Assembly: GCF_001761485.1 (NCBI RefSeq)
Contig: NC_090774.1
Coordinates: 2,232,001 to 2,296,000, forward strand
Source of the DNA: Yarrowia lipolytica
Lineage: Eukaryota > Ascomycota > Dipodascomycetes > Dipodascales
DNA length: 64,000 nucleotides
Direction: 5' to 3'
A model generated the notes under the pieces. The model saw only the letters and a program-made list of their open reading frames with translations, made no database searches and was not told the DNA's origin. Below, piece by piece: positions 26,035-34,300 of this stretch. The translations under genes were made by a program, and so were the position numbers. How positions within the stretch are numbered: the first letter of the stretch is position 1; every line of letters begins with the position of its first letter.

Positions 26035-27255
26035 CTAATCTCGTCCTCCTCGGCCTCGGCCGCCTCGGCCTCGACCTCGTCCACCACGACCACGTCGAGG
26101 GTTACCTCGCTGTCGCTTGTTGTCTCCGTTGTCGTCGTCGTCGTTGCCTCGCTTTCGGGACTCATTGTCCTTGAAGCCGTTGAACTTTCGGGGACCCCGC
26201 TTGCCGTTGGCACCGTCGGTGAAGCCCAGCTCGGCCTTCTTCATCTCGCAGTAGGCGGGCTTGGACATGGTCTTGAGCTCTCGGCCCTGGAAGGTGGGCT
26301 TGGGATCAAGGGCCAGGAACTTGGTGGCGTCCTCGAGCTTCTCGAACTCGGCGAACACGGAGCCCTTGAACCGGTTCTGCTGCTCGGTTCGTCGTCGGAG
26401 TCGCACTTGCACAATCTTGCCGTAGCCCTCGAAGAACTTCTCAATCTCAATCTGCAGAGCAAGCTCCTCCTCTCGGGTCAGGGGGGCGCCAAGCTCGGAG
26501 GCAGGGGTATCCTTGGTGGGGACCTTGTCCTCGGGCAGGAAGCCCTTGGCGTAGACGGTTCGGGCGTTGGCCTCGTCCTTGGACTTGTCATCGGGAGCCT
26601 GCAGAGCCTTGACTCGCTTGACCTTGGTGCCATCCTCAGACACCTCCAGAAGAGAGGGCGACTTTCGCAGAGCAGAGACAATCACGGCCAGAGGATCCTC
26701 AGCCTCGGGGTTGGCAAACTGCTGCATTCGCTTGAAGGAAGCAATGGTGTGAATGGGCACCCAGCCGTCGTTGCTGTGGACGGCCTTCCACAGGAACTTG
26801 TCGGTGGGCAGGTTCTGGTCGGAGAAGTAGAACTCCACCTGCTTGAGAATGGGAGCTTCGGCGTCGGTGACGGGCTCCTTGGGCTTGGCGGGGGCAGCAG
26901 GCTCCTCAGTCTTGGGCTCCTCCTTGGTCTCAGCCTTGGACTCGGCAGCAGGCTTCTCCTCGGTGGCAGGAGCAGCCTCCTTGGACTCCTCCTTGAAATC
27001 CTCCTTGGACTCCCCCTTGGACTCCTCCTTGGACTCCTCCTTGGACTCCTCCTTGGACTCCTCCTTGGACTCCTTCTCCTCACCAGCAACAGGAGCCTCG
27101 ATGGCCTCCTCAATGGGGCCCTTGACAGCATTGACAATGCCCTCGGCGGCCTTCTCAGCCAGACCGGCGGCGGCCTGGACAACGGCGTCAGCAGCGTCGT
27201 TCTCGGCGTTGTCGACCAGCAGATCCACAACCTTTTTCTCGATCTGTTCAGCCAT
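26035..27255 (-). CDS. LHP1: La RNA-binding protein
   Basis: 406 residues. Residues 1-55 are helical; 57-125 are an acidic/Lys-rich disordered stretch with KEES repeats. The La motif spans about 131-215 (QVEFYFSDQNLPTDKFLWK and the following winged helix), then an RRM at about 240-335 (TVYAKGFL; GSVFAEFEKLEDATKFLAL). The C-terminus is basic and ends in an RGG/RGRGG repeat. La proteins bind the UUU-OH end of new RNA polymerase III transcripts and protect pre-tRNAs and other small RNAs. The S. cerevisiae Lhp1 is shorter (275 residues) and lacks the long N-terminal extension and the RGG tail, so this form resembles animal La more. Sro9/Slf1-type proteins are less likely because they lack an RRM after the La motif. 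Confidence 0.88.
   Translation of the reverse strand: MAEQIEKKVVDLLVDNAENDAADAVVQAAAGLAEKAAEGIVNAVKGPIEEAIEAPVAGEEKESKEESKEESKEESKEESKGESKEDFKEESKEAAPATEEKPAAESKAETKEEPKTEEPAAPAKPKEPVTDAEAPILKQVEFYFSDQNLPTDKFLWKAVHSNDGWVPIHTIASFKRMQQFANPEAEDPLAVIVSALRKSPSLLEVSEDGTKVKRVKALQAPDDKSKDEANARTVYAKGFLPEDKVPTKDTPASELGAPLTREEELALQIEIEKFFEGYGKIVQVRLRRRTEQQNRFKGSVFAEFEKLEDATKFLALDPKPTFQGRELKTMSKPAYCEMKKAELGFTDGANGKRGPRKFNGFKDNESRKRGNDDDDNGDNKRQRGNPRRGRGGRGRGRGGRGRGGRD
26966..27076 (-). repeat. 12-bp coding repeat (ESKE) in the La gene
   Basis: Tandem 12-bp units (TCCTTGGACTCC on the + strand) encode repeated Glu-Ser-Lys-Glu; one unit carries Gly and one Asp-Phe. Copy number may vary between strains. Confidence 0.9.
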
Positions 27256-28128
27256 TTTGTGTGTGTTGTGAGAAGAGATTCAAAAATTTGGGTCTGTTCG
27301 GAAAAAAATTTAGTCATGCATGGCGTCCAGCAGAACGCACTGTAATGTATATACCATTGAGGAGAGACTAACGAGGGGAGTTACAAGGGTAAGCGGACCA
27401 AAAAAAGAAGATATATTTGGTTAAAATACCACGAGGAACTTGATTTCGCCACCAAGTTTCAACCAAGCACCTCTCCATACCCCCCAAATCAACTCCTTGG
27501 TCCTTTCGCTTGGGCACTTTGTTCAGGGTAAGGGTAGGAGATGCGCCCAGTCTGTCGGGGGAAGAAAAAAGAAAAAAAAAAGAAGTGGTCGACAGACTGA
27601 ATAATAAATTGAGACTGCAGAATGTATCGCTACTAAAGTATTCGCACTGTCGCGTTACTGGTGATAATGTCGCATATGGGAAAGGGCTAGAAAGGCCATT
27701 GACTGGTTAACAGGATGTGTCTCTTCTGTCACCTGGAGCCTCCACTCCGAGTCGGTCTTACCTCTTTGGGACAGCAACACAAGAGTGAGAGGCTCAGATT
27801 TGAGAATGGTGCCTTCGTCAAACTGAAACTTTTTACTGTATCAAAATATCTTCATTTTTGAGGACCCATTGCAGTAGACAAGCAGATGGTATAAATAGTG
27901 ATACAGTATCGTATACTATCAGATACAAGGAGAGTGGAATCGGGGAATCGGGGGATCGGGGAATCGGGGAATAAGGGAATAATCTATACATTGTTTATAT
28001 GAGGATTTGTAGTGTACTAATCAAGAGGTAGTTGGATAGACAGGTGAAGCAAACCAGGGCGATAACTAAACTAATCAACCACTTGTAGATGGACTGGAAT
28101 ATCGTCGGTTGGACGGCACCCATCTCCA
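27256..28128. other. Intergenic between LHP1 and the thioesterase gene
   Basis: No gene. A GGGAATCGG tandem repeat lies at about 27936-27980, and poly(A)/T runs occur near 27555-27582. Confidence 0.6.
27936..27980. repeat. 9-bp tandem repeat (GGAATCGGG)
   Basis: Four to five near-perfect copies. Confidence 0.85.
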
Positions 28129-29280
28129 TTAAAGCACAGCTTTGAACTTGAGAAACAAATTCTGAGCAGGAGTCTTCTTCTTTCTTCTTCGAGGAACCTG
28201 TCGGGTGGTGTTATCAGCCTTGTCATCCTCCTTCTTGTCGTCGTCGTCATCGTGGTCCTCCTCAACGGTTCGAATCAGACCGTCTTGCATAAATGTGCAT
28301 ACAAGCTTGCCTTCATCTGTAAATAGTCGGCCCTGGTACTGTCCTCGACAGTCTCCAGCCCAGTCAGTCCAGGTCTCCATAGGCATCCAGCCCTCGTCCA
28401 CACGAGAGTGCATGTCATGCATAGTAAACTGATGGTCCAGCGATGCCAGGCGCGCCAAAGTGGGCACCTTGTCTCTCAGGTTCATACAGGTGAAGAGCGA
28501 GTTTCGATCTGACAGATAGAGCATGGCTGCCACATGGTAGTTCATGTCGTCAGGCAGCTTGTAGGGCACTCGGAAAAAGTACAGCTGACGTCTCTCGGCC
28601 ACGTCCTTGCCCTTGTTGACTGCAGGAAGCACCTTGTCCATGTCCACCTTGCGCATCTCTATCGGATGAGGTTCCAGCTTGTAGCCGTTAGCAGGGTCCT
28701 TGGACCAGTCCACCCACATGGGGATGTCAATGTCGGGTGCCAGATCGTGTCCCTCAGCTCCTCCAGGCACGTTTTTGGCGAAAAAATCCTGTCGTAGCTT
28801 CTTTTCGTGGAACATGGTGTCTTTGTGGGGTAGCTTGATGGAGGAATGGGCTGTGTAGGCGAGCCATTTTTTGCTGGCGGGGTCTGTGAAGTCGAAGTCA
28901 GAGGGCTGTTGGTAAGGAGACTCGGGGAATTCGAATCCGAGATCGGGCTGGTACGCCTTGACTTCTCGGGTGCAGTAAGATCGGCCGTCTCGCACAGATT
29001 CCACTCTCCATAGGAACGGCACGTCCCAACGACCCGGAAGAAGGAAGTACGAGTGCTGGTTGTGCACAACAAAGCCCTTGGGGCATGTGTAGGCGGCGCA
29101 AAGAGCTCCCTGGCTCAGACAGAATCCTCCAAAGGTGCCAGGAGACGAGAAAGGGCGCCACGGCTTGATGACGGAGTGGAAGTATCTCACACCCTGTTCG
29201 GGGTTCTTAGGAGTGAATTCTTTGAAAGCAAAGTACTCGGGCAGAGTGACGGGCGTGGGAGCTAGCTTGAACGGTTCCAT
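28129..29280 (-). CDS. Acyl-CoA thioesterase (TesB / double hot-dog family)
   Basis: 383 residues. The first hot-dog domain carries FGGFCLSQGALCAAYTC and VESVRDGRSYCTREVKAYQ; the second carries LARLASLDHQFTMHD with the family's catalytic Asp, and a terminal strand DGLIR as in TesB/peroxisomal thioesterases. The enzyme would hydrolyse acyl-CoA to free fatty acid and CoA. Most yeast members are peroxisomal with a C-terminal PTS1, but this one runs on after DGLIR with about 45 residues: an acidic stretch (EEDHDDDDDKKEDD) and a basic one (RRRKKK), ending KAVL. No PTS1 is visible, so the location is open. A CACGTG site lies at 29404-29409. The start at 29280 is the first ATG. Confidence 0.9.
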   Translation of the reverse strand: MEPFKLAPTPVTLPEYFAFKEFTPKNPEQGVRYFHSVIKPWRPFSSPGTFGGFCLSQGALCAAYTCPKGFVVHNQHSYFLLPGRWDVPFLWRVESVRDGRSYCTREVKAYQPDLGFEFPESPYQQPSDFDFTDPASKKWLAYTAHSSIKLPHKDTMFHEKKLRQDFFAKNVPGGAEGHDLAPDIDIPMWVDWSKDPANGYKLEPHPIEMRKVDMDKVLPAVNKGKDVAERRQLYFFRVPYKLPDDMNYHVAAMLYLSDRNSLFTCMNLRDKVPTLARLASLDHQFTMHDMHSRVDEGWMPMETWTDWAGDCRGQYQGRLFTDEGKLVCTFMQDGLIRTVEEDHDDDDDKKEDDKADNTTRQVPRRRKKKTPAQNLFLKFKAVL

Positions 29281-30267
29281 TTTGTGCTGTATATGGTGAG
29301 GATCAATTCAGATAGCAAAACCGGTGTACGGTAGCAGTGGCAGATGCAACGCTTTTAACATGTTGGTGTGAAATAAACTCAGTCGGAGTGCGCGCGGGGT
29401 AATCACGTGGAGAAGGAGACGTTGAGGTGGGATTTGGGAGCTGAGGGGGTTTTTGCGTGGCTTATAAATTGGAGTATATATAGGGGGTGTCCCGGAGGAT
29501 TTGGGACTCTTTTTTTTACCCAACCATTCTGTCAGTTAAACCCGCCGCTTTACTTGCACCATACTGTATTCCAGCTACAGCCATGCAGAGTTTGTTACTG
29601 CAGTCTGGGGTAACTGGGTGGGAGCGTCAACTGCCGAGGTACAGTAGGACAGGTTGGACAACGGTGAGCGGGATGACAATATCATATCAACACGGGTCTG
29701 AAATCAGCAAAGAGATGTGATTATTCACGCGTCGATTAGTAATCGGATCTGTGTCGTTCACCGAGCACAAATGGCCCCTCCAACCACAGATTACCACCTG
29801 TTCAAACCGACTATCACAATCGCGTCTGGTCATCTGAAATCCGAAACCTGCTTTAACACAACGTCTTCATTCTTCGTAAGTCCGGTCAGCCGTTGAACCA
29901 CCTTTTTTCTTTCTCCAGACACCGGAAAACTCTCGGGACAGTAAAGTGTGCGGTTTTTTTGATTAGTGATAGCAAAAACAGATGAATATGACCAAGGCGG
30001 TGCAACACATACGATACCGGTCATAATCTGTCTTCCACCTCTGTTATTGTAACTTGTAATACTTGTAGTTGTTCTTGTCCGTTCGCATCAACAAGCCTAG
30101 TAAATTACTTGAAAGGGAATGAAGTAAGTAGGTCCAAAACGGTCGCTTAAATAAGCTTTCCTGCAGCATGAGTAATAACTGTTGGTAATTACTGTACTAG
30201 TAACTGGCTTCCTCCATCAGACGGTGTGATGGCGAAAAAAGTATAAAGGGGCGTAGGTGAGGTTCTG

Positions 30268-30275
30268 TCACGTGA
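30268..30275. promoter_or_regulatory. TCACGTGA E-box
   Basis: Palindromic Cbf1-type site in the gap between the thioesterase and PLD genes, about 1 kb from either start. Confidence 0.4.
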
Positions 30276-30477
30276 CCGGATTTCCTGTCGCGTCCAAAAA
30301 ATTCAAATTTCGACATTTTTCGGCTTAAAATAGAACATCTACAAGACGATGTTGCAGACTCCTGAGTCTGGGAAAAGGTGGTTGAGGAACCTACACTGGA
30401 GCTGCGATTGGAGAGCTTCGTGGCGGCCGTGGGCCAAGATTGGGCAGAGTATGGGTCGAGTATTTCTGTTGCTTCTA

Positions 30478-30534
30478 CTGTACTTGTACTTACTTACTTG
30501 TACTTGTACTTGTACTTACTCACTTGTACAAGTA
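30478..30534. repeat. TACTTGTACTTAC-type tandem motif array
   Basis: Six to eight overlapping copies of the hexamer CTTGTA or TACTTA, ending in a CTTGTACAAG palindrome. It is the densest occurrence of a motif found across all large gaps of this window. Confidence 0.85.
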
Positions 30535-31306
30535 CAGACAGAAGGCTTGCTATTTCGATGAAACTAAAGCACGTTTGTTATGTAGTACCGAAGTTCGGAA
30601 CGAGGCTGTGGAGATGGCAAGTAGTTAAGTGTCATTAATTGGAGTAGGTTAAAACATCAACTGTGCTCGTTCTAACTGCTTACTGCGCCTGTTATACCAC
30701 CGCTAGCGCCCTCTAACGGATCCTAGGTGCGGGTTGAACTGGTTTATGATTGCTGTTTTTACACTTTTTAGACCCCCAGAGCGTGCAGGTGATGGAGTGA
30801 ACGCGCGGTGCTACAGTAATACTCTAAGACAAGTTTGGGCAGGGAAGGAAACACCTACAGGAGGCCAGGTGGCCAAGATTTAGACGGTTTGGGGAGTTGT
30901 ATTTGTTGCCACGTACAAAGGGACAAAAACACGGGCTTGTAGTGGCCGCAATTCCACTGCTCTTGTGCTTGTCAGCTGCTACTCTTCGTCTAAGAGGACC
31001 CCTTCTTAATGTGAACTCAGCTGCATGACCGCGCATACTTCTTTCCTACTGCAGCCCCTGACAGGCAATACTAGCAAGTGAAGCATCCATTCTACGACAG
31101 AGGTATTTTCAGGACGAAAAAACACTCTTGAGTCGCCACAAAAAGTGAGTGTTCCGACAACGCGGGCGGAGCAGTTTGGAGTTTGGGAGCAGTGTATTGA
31201 TCTGACTGAGCTTGAGAGAGTGTGTGACATTCTGGAGGGAGAAGGGAAAGGGGAGATGATATGATGGATATGGGTTGGGGAGATGATGGTATAGGACTGG
31301 TTGTAT

Positions 31307-34300
31307 ATGGAAACGATGCTTGATCGTGTTATTCCACTCAGCTGTGTACCTCCTTACGCCACACCCTACAGTCACGTTTTCACCACCCCCATCTCAAACA
31401 ACACTAACACAGTGTTCTACGAAGACACCGCCGACTCCGATTGGCAGTCGTCCGACTACGACAGTGAACATGCGACCGTCAACGTGCCCATCCGGAGCAA
31501 ACGGAAAAAGAATGCTGCTAAGGAGGGCAATCCAGTGGATCCCATCTCTGAGGATCCGCACCAGGAATCCTTTTCAGATGGAAGTGAAGCTGCGGGACCC
31601 AGCGCTCCCCCGGCCGACGGATACATCAACACCGCGCCCAATGGCGTCTACTCGGAGGAAGATCTTCCTGGAACCCGCCAGGTGCTTCCAGGACCTCAGG
31701 AGGTACCCGACGTGACCTCCACTCCCCAGATGAACCGCCATCCCACAGCAGATGAATCTACTCCTCAGGGCTCACGGTGGAGCCGAGGCAGAGAGGGATT
31801 TGGACATCTTGGAAGTCCCTCGTTCTTTAGACGACACAGTGCCACAGCTGAAGATATGACCCCTGGAGGAGGACCTCGACGGCTGTTCAAGCGACCACAG
31901 CTCAACTCTTCCAACACCACATCTGGCCAGCGTTGGAGAGATATCAAAGCCGGGCTTCGTCAGCGGTTCCGAAAGAAGAAGGACGCGAAATTCAGCGCTG
32001 AGAAGGCATACAATCAAGCCATTCTGGGCCAGCTTGCTGCTGGTTCTCCTGCGGCTCTCATGGTTGCTTCCTCCATGGTTCGCGACGAAAAGAACATGAA
32101 GCGAGTGCCCATTCTGCTGGAGCAGGTCCGTTTCGCTCTCAGAGATGTGACAAAGAACCCTCACGAGAAGAATCGACAGTATCGAATCGATCTTTCGTAC
32201 GGTTCCGGTCACACGATGCTCGCATGGACAATCTACAAGGACTACAAGGACTTTATGTTTCTGCACAGTCGGCTGCGAACCATGGCCTTCAACGCCAAGA
32301 ACCCCTTCAACTCGTCAAAACAGCCTCTTCAGATCCCCATCTTTCCTACCCGAAACAAGGTGGGCAAGAAAAAAAAAGGCAAGAGAGACAAGTCCAACCC
32401 TGGCGATGAAGATTACACAGACACAGATGGAGAGTCTGAGTGTGATCCCGCAGAGCAGCAACAAAACCAGCACACTCCAGGAGGGGGATCTTCGCATGGA
32501 CCTAGGATGGTGAACCAGTTCTTTGACAAGCGACGGAAAAACCGCAACATGATCAACGAGCGCATCAAGGGTGAACTGGAACGATACCTGCGTCAGCTGT
32601 TCAAACTGCTGCTCTTCCGAGGTGAAGCTAACAAGCTGTTCCAGTTTTTGGAGCTGTCCAACATGTCCATTCGACTTGCTCCCGAGGACCATTTCCACGG
32701 CAAGGCTGGATTCCTGGTCAACCGTACGTCTGCTCGAAAGGCTGGATGGAGAGTGTCGCATTGGCGAGTCGACGATATCAGACAGATGGTGGCTCGTCAC
32801 ACGTCGAAGTGGTTCATGGTGCGCCACTCGTACATTGTGTGTGTCGACAACCTGTATTCCACAACACCTCTTGAGGTGTTCCTTCTCGATTCCAAGTTCA
32901 AGGTGTCACACAATCTCAAAAAGAAGAACAAGGACGGCGTTCTTTCGGGTGGATCCAACCCCAATACTTCTGGAGAGTCCGATTTGGAAGAACTTCAGAA
33001 ACCGGGAAGTACCCATATTACTCTCAAGGTGGAGAACGCATCCCGACAGCTTAAGCTGGTTGCCACATCTGACAAGCAGCTGGCCCAGTGGATGGAGAGT
33101 ATCAATCTGATCAAGGAGCGGTCCATTTGGGCTCAGCAGAAGCGGTTTGACTCATTTGCGCCTGTGCGAACCAACTGCAAGGCCCAATGGTTCGTCGACG
33201 CTCGAGACTACTTTTGGACGCTGTCGTGCGCTCTGGATATGGCCAAGGAGGTCATTTACATTCACGACTGGTGGCTATCTCCTGAGATATACCTACGTCG
33301 ACCCCCTGAGGGTAACCAGGAGTGGCGTCTGGATCGTGTTTTGAAGCGAAAGGCCGAGCAGGGAGTCAAGATTTTTGTTATTGTGTACCGAAATGTCGGT
33401 CAGACTATTCCCATTGACTCGCAGTACACCAAGTTCTCGCTGCTGGACCTGTCTCCTAACATTTATGTCATGCGGTCTCCCAACCAGCTCATTCAGAATA
33501 CCTACTTTTGGGCCCATCACGAAAAGCTGTGTCTCATTGATCACACGTGTGCCTTTGTGGGTGGTATTGATCTCTGTTTTGGTCGTTACGATACTGCGGA
33601 ACACGTTCTCGTCGACGATGCGCCCACGTTTGTGAATGCCGACAAGAAGGACGGCTACACCGGTCGAACTCAGCTCTTCCCTGGTAAGGATTACTCTAAC
33701 CCCCGTACCAAGGACTTCTTCTCGTTGGACAAGCCTTTTGAAGATATGTACGACCGTCAGAAGGTGCCCCGCATGCCCTGGCACGATATCCACATGATGG
33801 TAGTAGGCCAACCTGCACGTGATCTGGTGCGTCATTTCGTGCAGCGATGGAACTATGTTCTTCGACAGAAGCGTCCTTCCCGATTCACGCCTCTTCTGCT
33901 GCCTCCTCCAGACTTCAAGGAGGAGGAGCTGGCCGAGTACAAGCTGAATGGTACGTGTGAGGTTCAGATTCTGCGGTCTGCTTGTTCCTGGAACACTGGA
34001 GTCAAGGAGCACGAGCAGAGTATCCAGAATGCGTACATCAAGAGCATTGAGCAGAGTGAGCATTTCGTCTACATTGAGAACCAGTTTTTTATCACTCACA
34101 CCTCGTGGCACAATATTGTGATTGAAAACAAGATCGGAGACGCTCTGGTCAACCGAATCATCAAGGCCCATCAGAATGACGAGGATTGGCGTGCCATCAT
34201 TGTCATTCCTCTCATGCCTGGTTTTGAAGCCGAGGTCGACGAGTCCGAGGGTTCGTCGGTGCGTGTCATCATGCAGTGCCAGTACATGTCCATTTCTCGA

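Larger units (their letters stand above)
29281..31306. other. 2.0-kb divergent intergenic region
   Basis: Promoters of the thioesterase and SPO14 genes. It holds CACGTG (29404-29409), TCACGTGA (30268-30275), a dense array of ACTTGTAC/TACTTACT motifs (30478-30534) and a GTGAGT donor-like sequence at 31145. No supported gene. Confidence 0.6.

Noticed and set aside
26407-27345. 312-codon + strand open frame over the La gene
   Set aside because: Leu/Gly-rich shadow of the KEES repeats and La motif on the other strand.
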